In this document: piece by piece, positions 23,205 to 34,300 of the stretch
Layout of the letters: every line of letters begins with the position of its first letter
Position numbering within the stretch: position 1 is the stretch's first letter
Assembly: GCA_963580455.1 (NCBI GenBank)
Contig: OY756972.1
Location: 7,703,001-7,767,000 of the forward strand
From: Euonymus europaeus
Taxonomy: Eukaryota; Streptophyta; Magnoliopsida; Celastrales; Celastraceae
Reading direction: 5' to 3'
DNA length: 64,000 bases
Position numbers and translations under genes: made by a program
Notes under the pieces: generated by a model
The model's database searches: none
What the model saw: only the letters and a program-made list of their open reading frames with translations
Told to the model about the DNA's origin: nothing

Positions 23205-23561
23205 ATTATCGACGGAATTATCCATCGATAAATAATTTACTAAATGAAATAATTATGGAATTGAAATATTTACCGACCAACAATAATTTCGTTGGTAAAT
23301 TCACTAATTACCGATGTAAAATAATTTCGTCGGTAATTACCGACAGCACAATGGTCGATAAGTCCTTGGTATATTTTGGAGCTAAAATGGCAGCAAAATA
23401 TACTAACAGATTAGTTCCGTCGATAAATTAACCATCGATATACTGTCGGTAAGCTGCCAGTAAAGGATGAAACTTGTTTTTTGTGGGTATTCCGTCTATA
23501 AATGCCGAAAAACATATTCCGTTGATAAAATCCGTTGATAATCACTCATTTTCTTGTAGTG
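23205..23561. repeat. CACTA right subterminal array and terminal repeat
   Basis: Many CCGACGG, CCATCGATA and CGTCGGTAATTACCG motifs, followed by the terminal TTTTCTTGTAGTG and target duplication ATT. It mirrors the array at 1796-2048. Confidence 0.8.
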
Positions 23562-23940
23562 ATTAACTACCAAAATACTTGCTTATCCGAATCCCCGACA
23601 TTTGGCCGACACATGCAACACTTGTGTTGTGTCCTATTCCTTGTTCAGGAAGCTCTTCCTCTGTGAAGGATAGCAAGTGAGTAGCCAATAAATTCCTGAT
23701 GATCCCATATAGTGAATCAGTTGGAATCTTTTCAGGCATGTATGCTTGATTCAAAACTCTCATTAACACCTTGCGATGAAGTTTCGAGGTCATGATCAGC
23801 TTCAAGATGAAGATTTTGGCTGGAGTTTTCTTCAATTGATCTACAACCATATACTCTCTTTGGCGAATAATTCTTAGAAGCTTTTGTACCTCACCATCAG
23901 TCATCGTCTTCCTTTTCTCTTCACAGGTGATAGGGTTCAT
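23562..23940 (-). pseudogene. Ty3/gypsy gag-pol linker and protease start, proximal side of the CACTA insertion
   Basis: On the - strand this reads through EVQKLLRIIRQREYMVVDQL, then KTPAKIFILKLIMTSKLHRK, NQAYMPEKIP and EEELPEQGIGHN, the stretch that precedes the aspartic protease in a widespread plant gypsy family. A frameshift near 23600 moves the last codons (ILVVN) into another frame, and the CACTA begins immediately after. The protein resumes at 1773 with NGSSLNV. Confidence 0.82.
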
Positions 23941-24299
23941 CTTTTACTCCTGTGGGTTCCTTTCCTTTCTTTTTATTTTTTGCCTCTGTTCTTATCACCG
24001 TATTGTTGCTGGATTCCTCTTAAGGAAGGAAGCGTCCACTTCAAGTCATCCCACTGACCCCCGAAATGTTCTCAACAACATTAATTTATTCTTTCTCATA
24101 TATCCATGGAACTGTTTTATTATTGATGTAGGCAGACCGTGGGGAAGGCCCTGGTGCATCCTCTAGATAATATTGTAAAACAATCGGGCTCGTATGCCCA
24201 CTAGGCCTCGATCCTCTGTAAAAACTCTCTCCAATAACATTGACAGATCCTTTATCATAAGTTCCTTAACTAAACTCGACTTTCTTGACGTCCATTAAA

Positions 24300-26060
24300 T
24301 ATTAGACTTTTTTTCGAAACTGTAAATAATTTTCTAGGGAATGTCCTTGTACACCCCCATGAAATCTACATGTTTTAGATTCATCATACCCACTATACCT
24401 TAACATCGGATCCAATTCTTCCTTCTCAACAAGCCCCTCTTTCTCCAAGGCATCCATCACAAGGAAAAATGGTGTGGTCGACTCAGCCACTTCTCTTTTG
24501 AACCCTGCCGAGGTTTCCACATAGTTGGTACCTCCATTTTCATAATCCGACTAGGGATTTCCAATCACATCTAGCTTTTTGATACCATCAAAATCCAACC
24601 ACCCCGATTGAAGCATGCTTTCTACAATTCTCTTGAAATGTAGACAATTCTCAATTGTGTGCCCTGGTGTACCTGTATGGTGTGCACATGTCACTTCGGG
24701 ATCATACAATGGTTGGTAAGGTCTTGAATGTTTTTCCTAGAATTAGCGCAATTGTAGATTGAGCTAGTAACTTATCATAGCATGAACATAACATACAAGT
24801 ATGAGAGCAAAATACTCTGGCTGACTCCACGGTCTGGGATTATTCTTGTAATTCGGCCGACATCGTTGAAGATTTTAGGGAAGAGAATGATTATATGGAC
24901 CAATCGGCCTATATGTATTATTTCGAGGTAGATATTTAGCGGCGGGAGGATTGTTAGTGGTGTTGTAACCGTACTGGATAATGTGCATCTCATTCTCTTT
25001 CTTTTTCATCTTCCCTACTCCTTTCCTTGATTCAGATTTCTCAGCAGCAGGAATTGTAATATTTATACTTCCCCTCAGCACACGTCGGCTAATTCGCTCT
25101 CATGCTTTGATCATTTCTCCCATATTGGCATGCCCACCACCTAAAATATTTGAGGTATATGGCTCCCACAAAGCATCTATGAAAGCGTTAATCAAATCAT
25201 CTTCAGCGAGGGAGGGTGAATTTGAGATGCTAGCTCCCTCTACCAATGTGCCTAGTCTCAAAAACTTTCTCCTTCTCTCATTATGGTGCTTTGAAGGTCA
25301 TAAATAGTGGGGACCTTCTTCACATTGTATTCATACTTTTTCAAGAAAAAGTTTCCCAAATCCTCCCAAGATCCTACTGATGTGGGATCTAGACTTGCAA
25401 ACCAGCACGTTGCGCTTGTCATTAAACTTTCTTGAAAACAATGAATGAGGATTTTCTCATCCTGTACATATGGCTGCATTCTTCTACAATACATAGTCTG
25501 ATGATCTAACAGGACTCCGGAACCGTCAAAGAGCGAGAACGTTAGGAGCTTAAAGTCTGGCGGGATAACAAAATCCCGTACTAAACACAAATTTTGGAGT
25601 TTTAGAGATCCAACAGGCTCAAATCCTTTCATTGTGTTTATCCATTTTTCCATCTATTCAAAACATTCCACAATGAGACTTTTTTCTTCTTCAGCTGCCT
25701 TAATTGTAGGTGTTTGACTTGCTTTTGGTTGTGAATTAGATGGTACTACCCCAACACTTGTTATTGGCACATTGCTTGGTTGGCTTGGCACCATGATGTC
25801 CAATGAGGTGCGTACGCGGTCTTCTTCCTATGATGAACTTTCCACCACTACCTTTCCTTTCACAACTAACGACATTTGGCCCATTAATGTAGCCAATTGT
25901 TCCTTTAACTCAACATTTTCCTAGGCTTGCTTCTGGATGGTCTCCTTTTGCTGATCATCCTCCATGGCTCTAGCAATTCGCAATTGTATTATCGTGAAAT
26001 AAGGATGATGATGCTGAGCTTTAGGATCTATAGTGATGTGTTCTACTTCTGCAAAAATGT
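24300..26060 (-). pseudogene. gag region of the same old Ty3/gypsy element
   Basis: Degenerate but recognisable. A capsid-like block lies at 25653-25258 (PPDFKLLTFSLFDGSGVLLD, HCFQESLMTSATCWFASLDP, WEDLGNFFLKKYEYNVKKVP). Two copies of a histidine/cysteine motif follow: AHHTGTPGHTIENCLHFKRI near 24640-24700 and CRFHGGVQGHSLENYLQFRK near 24310-24370, the second with Tyr in place of the last Cys. Upstream (25660-26058) is a Gln/Glu-rich N-terminal part. Several stops are present. Confidence 0.75.
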
Positions 26061-27112
26061 GATGAGTTAACTTGGTTGTTTACTATTATTTCTCATGTAT
26101 GCTAGTGTTTTTTGTGAATCCTATGTAGTCGTTGCAATTTGAAGAAGATAATGAGAAGCAAAAAACCATTTTATTAAACAAGATAGTACAGATACATGAT
26201 AGTAAATAATAGCATTTGCACAGAAAACTAGTCTTGACTAAGGAATCCTCTATGTTGGAATCCCCCAATTATCTTCAAGTCTCCACGAAGACTGTCTAGG
26301 AATTGCAAGAATTTCTTGAATTCCCGATCTTGAAATGTTTCTTCTTGGCTTATATTTGCAGCTTCTCTTTCTAGGGAAATGGCCCATTCTAATAACTTCA
26401 TCACTTGGCACATTGTCGTCCCGATATGCCGCTCAAGAGCAGCACGTGCATCATGATTTTCTACAACTCCTTGAAGAAGTACCTCATTCTACTTGTCAAT
26501 TGGTTGATCTCCATCTAACTTCGATGGCGTAGAGTCTGATACATTGCTCTCAACCTCTCAATTTCTTTGAAATTCCTTTCCATGGATAGTTTTCCCTCTT
26601 GCTTTATGCCATTTGAAATATATCAAAGTTTTGTCTAATGTGTGTTTCCCTCGAGTTGTGGTTTTGAGGCTTTTTTACGCTTTTAGTATCTTCCTTTATG
26701 TATACTCAACCCAGGATCTTTCCCATCATCATAAGAAAATTCCAAGTCCAATAGCCCATGTGTAGCTGGAATAGACGGATTGAAGGCTATTTGGCAAAAT
26801 ACTAGGGCTAGCACATGGCTGATTGCTCCCTAGGGGCCTAAAAGAGAAACCCATGGGAATTCTCCACATCTGTATAAGAACTTGCCTAGAAAGAACCCCG
26901 GTGCTCTCCCCCTCAATGCCATGAATGTCCAGTGTCTACAGGAACTCTTCCCATATTTCAATACTTGGATACCCTTGTTCCCATTTTGCTTCAATGAATT
27001 CTACTACAGGCCTTCTTATGGCTCGATTGTAAGCTTTGAAATAAATTCTAGGAAAATCCACTTTCTTGTGACATTAAAGATGGCCAACCATCCAAATTTC
27101 GAGCAAAGCTGA
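26061..27112 (-). pseudogene. Upstream domain of the old gypsy element (plant retroelement N-terminal region)
   Basis: On the - strand the segment includes EFPWVSLLGP and SHVLALVFCQIAFNP, which resemble the N-terminal domain found before gag in some plant gypsy polyproteins. A short charged segment follows (26413-26228, ending in FLQFLDSLRGDLKIIGG). Stops are frequent. The family assignment is from memory of conserved blocks and is uncertain. The start of this element (its 5' LTR) is not found to the right. Confidence 0.45.
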
Positions 27113-27490
27113 ACACCTCACGAATCTTGGTTTCTTATTGCGACGACAATACTTTCATAACAAACTAACTTAACAAGGTGAAGCTCAACGTTTCCCACCA
27201 TGTAGACAGACCGACTGCAATGTTATGCTTATAACCATTTTGATGGTGTGTCCAAGTTCATCTTGGTTATGACCTATATTTTATGTTTCATAAGAACTTA
27301 TGGAACTGTATTATGTGCATAACGACTAAAAACCAATATACACTAAACTACATACTTAACATAACTATAGACACTATGCCATTAATCATTCTCAAATTGA
27401 AATGGTAAAACAACTTTATTCATAATAATATGTTTTCTTTATAATATAAAACATGGATTTATGTAGACAAGACTATCACTCCCACTTATG

Positions 27491-28160
27491 CTAAAGCCAT
27501 GATGTCACACATCTAAGTCCATGTCCATCCAAGTGTCTTTCAAATGTCTTTGTTGGTAGACACTTAGTGAATGGGTCTTCCAAGGTGTCCTCCGATGTGA
27601 ACTTGGTCACCACCACATCACTTCTTTGTACTATCTCTCGAATAAGGACACATTTGCGCTTGATGTGCTTACCCTTTGAATGAGATCGAGGTTCCTTTGA
27701 GTTTGCAACTACTCCACTACTATGACAATAACGTATATGGCACCACCCGAATATCTATTAAGAAGTTTATAAGCCAAACATCGTCCTAAGAAACCTCATA
27801 TGCAACTACATATTATCCTCCATGGTTGAGTCTACTATGCATTTCTACTTAACACTTCCATGTCACAGTTTCACTTCCTAGGGTAAAAATATATGCTGAG
27901 CTTGACTTTCTAGACTCTTTTTCTTCCTAGAAATTTGAGTTTGTATACCCTAAGGGTACAAGATCATCATCTTTATATGCAAGCATGCAATCTCTCATTC
28001 TCCTAAGATACTTGAGTATATGCTTCACAAAATTCCATTGTTCCATGCCAGGATTAGATTGATATCTACTAACTAGCCCAACTACATAATAGATATCAAG
28101 TCTAGTACACATCATAACATACATGAGACTACCAAAGGATAAAGCATATCTAGGGTGCCT
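27491..28160 (-). pseudogene. Ty1/copia RT end and RNase H fragment
   Basis: The - strand reads MYVMMCTRLDIYYVVGLVSR and HILKYLRRMRDCMLAYKDDD (28124-27927), then after several frameshifts NSKEPRSHSKGKHIKRK, EDTLEDPFTKCLPTKTFERH and a stop at 27491. These are the conserved end of copia RT and the RNase H tail. The fragment is cut off upstream near 28160-28190. Sequence at 27130-27490 is probably its 3' flank or LTR, though no partner LTR is seen. Confidence 0.82.
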
Positions 28161-28189
28161 GTCTTATTTAATTTCTTAAATCAATTGCA

Positions 28190-29931
28190 TAATTAATAGA
28201 GGCACATATATACCAAAGCAACTAATGCATGACAACCCATAATAAAGATACGATGTTCAAATCAACAAGAATAAAGATTGCACACCAATGTCTCAATATG
28301 AATAGCTCACACTTTCAATGAGGTTTTTCTATGTAGATGCAATTTTAATTCTCATAAGATTTCAAGACAATGATATAATCAACATAACCATATGTACATT
28401 AGTCTCACACAATTTCAACACACAAAGTCAAATATGCACTTAATCAATCAAAGCTAAGTAAACAAGCAAATCATGTAAGTAAAGGCAAGTACGTAAAGAG
28501 TGTAGGGAAGAGGTTGACACGAGGATATAAAGTGGTTCAGAGCTTACTCTCTTACGTCACTACCTAAGCTCACAAAGTTAGGAATTTTCCAAATCCACTA
28601 GTGATGGTGGTCTTGCAAGATCATCACAAATTTAGAGATTTTCAAGCTTACTTTAAAACTTTTACAATGTAAGTTTAAAGCTTACTTACAACTAGAGGTT
28701 TACAAGCTCCCCGAAACTTAAACAACCTCTCAAAGAAGTGGTTTCCTTCATAAAGAACTGTCTCAAGTGTTGAAGTATAGGTTCTCAAGGTTAGCATAAG
28801 CAAATTTGAGTTGAGGAACTCTCAAATCGTTGGCGAAGCTCATAGCTAAGGATATTCATTTGCATCAAAGATGTGGCAACCACTCAACAAGGGTTCACAC
28901 ATAGCTTATAAGAGATCTAAATGGAGATTTTTGAAGCTTTGTTGAGAATGGAGGATTTTAGAGACTTTCGGTCATGAATGAATTTAGGCTTAAGAAAAAT
29001 TTTAAATCCTAGTTTTGATCTCTCATAAGATGTATGATGAAAAAATTACAAGGATTAACATAATGTATTTAGGAATGCAAGAGATCATTGCGAAGATTCA
29101 AACAAAGCTAACAAAAAGTATGAATGAGTTTGGGTGACAATTTGTTGAATTTGGCTCAAGAGCACTGAAGGATATGACACTCTTGGTTGAGGTAGAATTT
29201 TAGGCTCAAATATGTGTTCTTGACTTGTATTTATACTTTCAAAAAAAAGGGAAGAAGCTTGGATAAATCAAAGCAATCATGGATCAAAAGATCATGAGAA
29301 GGTTGCTTGAATAATGATGACCAAGTGAAAAACTTTCCCTTTGCCTTTTCCCCTATCCATTGGGCTCCAAAAATGGTATATGAGGATTCATTATTTAGGT
29401 TATGAGTAAAAAAGTTACCATACAAAATTTTAGCTCAATTGGAATTGATTTGATTGAGATATGGGTTAATGATTGTTCTAGCACATCGTTACTTGAGGTT
29501 AATGATTGTTCTAGCACATCGTTACTTGAAAGTGCACAATAAACTAAGATTTGAGCTTTGAAATCCAATTTCAAATATTTTCTCCACCAACCATTATAAA
29601 AAAAATATCATATATAATTTCAAGATTGGTAATTTCAAAATTTAACTCAATTGGAGTTGTTTTACCCTAAAACCATGAGTAAGCTTCAAATTAGGGTTGG
29701 TAATGTCCTAAGGTCTAGGTAGATTTTACAACATTTGTCCTCAATAAAGCTCCAAATCACTCAAATTCAGTTTCATATGATATATAACACATATATCTAG
29801 TCATGGTCCAAAGTTTTGCTCAATGTGAGTTAAATTGATCAAGATATGACCAATCGAACATCCAAACCTTAAAGGTCCAACAGTGTTCTTCATTTTTGCC
29901 ATTGTAGGTCAAGATAGAAATAAGTATTATT
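28190..29931. other. Non-coding mosaic, probably LTR-derived
   Basis: No credible gene. The block around 28530 (GTGGTTCAGAGCTTAC) resembles a recurrent motif in plant LTR sequences. A 33-bp perfect tandem duplication lies at 29464-29529. No terminal repeat pair could be matched. Confidence 0.4.
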
Positions 29932-29985
29932 TGGTATAAGAGGTGTTATTTGATCGTGTAAGAAGCTTCTCCTCCCTTCTTCTGT

Positions 29986-30660
29986 ATGACACTCAAACAA
30001 ATGCGAGCTTTTGCCATGGACAATCATGCCTTAATGTCAGAAGCTTCCATGAAAAAGATTTTTATCTCATTCAATAACTTCCAGTCTACAATGAGTAATA
30101 ATATCACAAATCTAGCTAATTTGATTGATTCACACATGGAGACGAAAGTGACCCTAGGTTTTGAGAGGTTGAGGAGAGAATTAGGTCATCAAGATCTAGG
30201 AATTGATGTCGATGATCATTCATAAATTGGATATCATAGTCCTGGTAGACGTTTTGATGGAGTAAATCATGGTGCACTTGCAAATCAACTGAGAAATAAT
30301 TGGCAACAGATCAATTTTTCTATGTTTTCTGAAGGTGATTATATGTTAGTCTGCGCTCATTAGGCTGAGCAATAGTTCTCATTTTATGGAACTTCAAATC
30401 AATAGAGAGTGTTTATAGTATCCTACAACCTGGACAACGATTTCTTGCAATATTTTAAATGGATAGATTGTATGTATACTACTCCAAACTAGAATCAATT
30501 CACTATAGCCTTATATAGGGAATTTGGACCATCTAAATTCAAGAAAAATACAGAATCATTATTCAAGTTGAGGAAAAACTAGAAGCCTCAAGGAGTTTAT
30601 GAATGAGTTCAGGAGATTATCATACAGAACTCATGCGCAAGCCTATACTGCTAAAAATTT
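29986..30660 (+). pseudogene. gag remnant of the decayed gypsy element
   Basis: Starts MTLKQMRAFAMDNHALMSEA and goes on through NNWQQINFSMFSEGDYM, FKWIDCMYTTPNXNQFTIAL (X marks a stop), YREFGPSKFKK and FMNEF, the capsid-like order of plant gypsy gag. At least four stops are present. No zinc knuckle or protease follows; the sequence joins straight to RT at about 30661, so roughly 1 kb of pol is deleted. Confidence 0.7.
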
Positions 30661-31011
30661 ATTTTTCGAGACATAGAGGATGTGCATGGATAATATGGAG
30701 TTGAATCAAGTCACCATTAAAGACAAGTACTCAATCCCTCTTATTGATAACTTACTGGATGAGATGTATGGCTCTCAATATTTCTCAAAACTAGACTTGA
30801 GGTCTGGATATCACCAAATAATGATGCATCTTGAGGATATTGAAAAAATTGCATTTCATACTCATGAGGGACATTATGAGTTTATGATCAAGCCATTTGG
30901 ACTCACTAATGCACCTGCTACATTTTAGAGTTTAATGAATGAGATTTGCAAAATTGATAACTAATGTAAAGTGGCTTATTACTTCAAACCTTAAGCAATT
31001 GAGGGGTTTCT
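30661..31011 (+). pseudogene. Reverse transcriptase fragment
   Basis: Reads [40 protein letters not shown] and [14 protein letters not shown], then a stop, and later LKQLRGFL just before the solo LTR. The catalytic YVDD block is missing, so there is an internal deletion near 30935-30960. Confidence 0.85.
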
Positions 31012-32479
31012 TGTTGGAAAATAAGCACTCAAGAAAACTTTTTAAAAAAACAAGGAACGCGCATAGGAGTAATCGATCTGAAGAACAACTTTCAAAAATT
31101 TCTTATTAATTATTATCAACATGCATAATCTATGACTAAACTAATTGTGTAAATATTACATACCTAAAGATCTCTCTTGATTGATCTCTAAAAATCTATA
31201 TCAAAGGATGGAGTCAGCCGGACTGATTCAAAGCTCAATCCCGTGGATCTTCCACCGTATGCACCGATTCCCAAAGTTGGATTTCAAGAGTGTGGAATCT
31301 CTACACGAAGAACCTAAACATTAGAAATCAAAATTGTGGAGAAAATTGGAGAGTCGAGTCCAACTGGTGTCTCAACGTTAGTGAAACGAAACACACTAGT
31401 GTGTGTTTATATAGGATCATCCAACCTAGGGTTTCCTAACCCTAGGTAGCCGGCCCACACTCCTCTCCAATTAAGGAACTCCAACCTCAGTTAAGTTCCC
31501 TGATTTACTTAGGTTTGGGCTTACATGGGTTACAGTGAGGACCAACAAGGAAAAATAAAACATGTGCTTCTTATGGATTTAATCATTTGTCCAAACCCAC
31601 GAGCATAATTAAAATCCATAAACTATAATATATTCCACTAAAATATTATAGTTACACTCCCCGTTTTATCTTAAATTAAATCTGAGCCTTTCGTTATAAT
31701 ATTTCATTAAACTCCTCACATTAAGTTATAAATACCTGTCAATTAAATATGTCACTGACATCTAATATTTAATTGACATCTTTAAATATTCCTTGAGCTT
31801 ACCACTTAACTTATTTGAATGTGTCGGATTAATTAAAATCCACCTGTAGGGTTTGACACAATCTCAAATCCTATAAGCATTCTCGAGAGGGTATCATCAA
31901 TCCATAATGGACGTGAATTTTATTAATAGATTATTTTTCATCATACATTTAATGCGGTAACCCAATTCACTCGGTGTATGTCAGCCTGTACAAAAAGATC
32001 TCACTCTTCGGTAAATCAAAGTCCCGTACATTACATGCACACGTACTAATAATTTTTAATTAATTACGATTATGAATGATGTCAGTGTGTGTACAATTTT
32101 CCATGTAGTCAGACTGGGAAAATTGACTCACACGCAATCCTGATCAATACACTCTAAGTGTACTAGTATAGTACGTTTAAGCTTTATTACTTTCCGTAAC
32201 CAAGATAGGCATATTGAAGTACTATACTATGGCCCTACCAACAGTTTGTCCAATTTTGTCTAAGCTGTGATCGTTTACTTATATTCAATAGGAACTTATG
32301 AATTGATCTTCCGTGTATAAGCTAAACTCTACACTCCAATTCATATACCATATAGAATAAAAGATGTTTATACCAATATGTCATTTTTCATATTAAAGAC
32401 CAAACATATTTTATTCAAATAAACAAACTGAGTTTGAACATTACATAAAATAATGGCATTTAGCATACTATATCTATCA
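31012..32479. mobile_element. Solo LTR inserted at the RT/RNase H junction
   Basis: 1468 bp starting TGTTGGAAAATAAGC and ending TATCTATCA, flanked by perfect 5-bp repeats TTTCT (31007-31011 and 32480-32484). Removing it with one TTTCT rejoins the gypsy protein: GFL on the left and the TDYYNKFVPSYGKK block on the right. No coding capacity is seen inside. The TG...CA ends and the 5-bp duplication fit a solo LTR left by LTR-LTR recombination; a small non-autonomous LTR element is the alternative. Confidence 0.78.
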
Positions 32480-33200
32480 TTTCTTAAGTTTCACGGATTA
32501 TTACAACAAATTTGTCCCCAGTTATGGGAAAAAAATCCAAGCACTATGTTGATTGACTACGAAAGGTGTCTTCCTATGGTCTACAACTGCAACTTAAGCT
32601 TTCAATACACTAAAACAGAAGATAGTGTCTCTCACGTACTTACCTAACTTTTCTCTATCTTTTCAATTGTAATGTGAAGTTTTAGGTGGAGGTATTGGAG
32701 CTGATTTAGAACAACAACCTAGACCTATTGCATTCACGAGTCATTCATGGAGGCTATGAACTCATGTCTTTTTTACGTATGAAAAAGAAATGATTCTCAT
32801 AGTTTATGCTATCAAGATGTAGCAGAACTATCTCCAAGACAAATACTTTTTCATAAAAATTTATCACAAACCTCTTAAATATTTCTTACATCAGAGAGCA
32901 CACACTCCTTTTCAACAAAAGTGGGTGGCTAAACTTTTAGGTTTTGATTATGAAATTTAGTACAAACAAGGTGTTGATAATAAAGTAGCTGATGCACTTT
33001 CTAGATTGATTGACTCATGTAAATACAAGGCACCTATATCTGGAAACAATGCCATCATTGCAATATACTATCCCTACTTTGGTTCGATGGATTATCTTAG
33101 AAGAGATTTTCAAGTAGATCCCTTTATTTTAGGGATTAGAATCTTGTTCAATCTTTACAAATTGATTAATATCTTCATCAATAATAGCCCTATAATTTAG
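32480..33200 (+). pseudogene. RT end and RNase H of the decayed gypsy element
   Basis: Continues DYYNKFVPSYGKK, then the RNase H blocks GADLEQQPRPIAFTSHSW, FFTYEKEMILIVYAIK, KIYHKPLKYFLHQRAHTPFQ and YKQGVDNKVADALSRL. The first acidic residue context is damaged and about five stops or frame changes occur. The open tail to 33200 resembles the spacer before the integrase zinc domain. Confidence 0.82.
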
Positions 33201-34300
33201 GGATTGGATCTTCCTTGCAAAGATCAGAGTGTCTTTGAAGAGGTTAGTCAGATTCTTGTTTTTCTGTGGCTGTGCTTTACTTATAGAAGGCTAAGCTATT
33301 GTATTTAAAGCTCGACATTTTGTCAATCCTCCACTATACTTAAGGTTGGCTCAATAATTTGTAGTGAAATGTGGCACCTTTTTGGTATGGAAGCATGTGA
33401 TCGGATTTTTATTTATTACAATTTCCTTCCAAACCTCTTGGGTTAGCTTTTCTGATCTTGTGGGTCTATTGTTGTATTTCCAAGTTGATCCTCTATTAAG
33501 TAGACGGAGTTGTGAAGCAACGATCCTTGTGCCACTACCTCCATTTTTGCAAGATTGACTTTTTTGTTCCCCCATTTAGTGAAACAATCCTTATCTTCAC
33601 TTAGTTTTTATAGCCACTCATTCAATCTCGATGCACTCTAGTTAAATGAGACTTCTTGGCGCATCAGCTTCTTCTAAAACTCTATATAATAAGAAAACTT
33701 GTTTCTTACTAGCCATTCTATCATTCTTCACAATTTCAAGATCCTATCTAGTGACACTAAATTGTTTTGTTGATCGTGATTCGTAAACATCATTCTTACT
33801 AAGAGTCTGTCAACAACAACTCTTGGATTGATGTTTGCAATCACAATTGTAATAACAATTTAGCCTTTACCATTGATATTCATTTCCTCACACAACTATT
33901 TTCTTGATCTTTTTTGGGATTCCCCTATACTTCCTTGATCATTAGTCAGGCAACACATTTTTTAGGAGTTTTATCTGGCATGGCTATATTATTCGCGTGC
34001 TCATGGTTTTCAAATATCTTTCTCTATAAGAGTTTATTAACAACAACTCCTAGAGTGATGGCTGCAATCAAAACCTTGCTAACTATCTAAACTTTGCCAA
34101 TGGTAGCTACGAGTTTTCGATATCTCAGTAGGCTCAGATGGGAAAACGAGCTTAGGTGCATGGTCCCACCTTTGGGTTGACCATCCACAGATGGTTATTT
34201 CACGAAGTTCCATATGTTTTTGTTACAGTTGTGGAGGAAATATTATGTATTTCTATAGTTAATATGCCAATTTACTAAAGCTGCGCTTATTCCTCTCCCA
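33201..34300. other. Block between RNase H and the Tat-like remnant, no gene
   Basis: No recognisable protein. Two diverged copies of an approximately 80-bp segment (AACAACAACTC...TTTGCAATCA) lie near 33805 and 34035. Probably the 3' untranslated part or LTR of the - strand element to the right. Confidence 0.35.

Larger units (their letters stand above)
1777..23561 (-). mobile_element. CACTA (En/Spm) DNA transposon carrying two younger insertions
   Basis: The right end is TTTTCTTGTAGTG (23549-23561), the reverse complement of the plant CACTA end CACTACAAGAAAA. The left end (1777 onward) reads AACTACAAGAA, the same end with the first base changed from C to A. The next 35 or so bases inside both ends also match (GATGGATTTTTCCATCGG versus the inverted right end). 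Both sides carry ATT (1774-1776 and 23562-23564), the expected 3-bp target duplication. Subterminal arrays of the motif CCGACGG/CGGTAAT lie at both ends. Internally there is a TNP2-type transposase and a Ptta/En/Spm-type gene, both on the - strand. Removing the gypsy (9305 bp with TSD) and hAT (3897 bp with TSD) leaves about 8583 bp, a normal autonomous CACTA size. The genes contain stops, so this copy is probably dead. Confidence 0.88.

Noticed and set aside
22962..23225. 87-residue - strand open frame as a CACTA protein
   Set aside because: No recognisable domain and it runs into the subterminal repeat array; could be 5' untranslated sequence.
33351..33575. - strand 74-residue frame next to the RNase H remnant
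   Set aside because: No motif recognised and a + strand frame of the same size overlaps it; likely chance.
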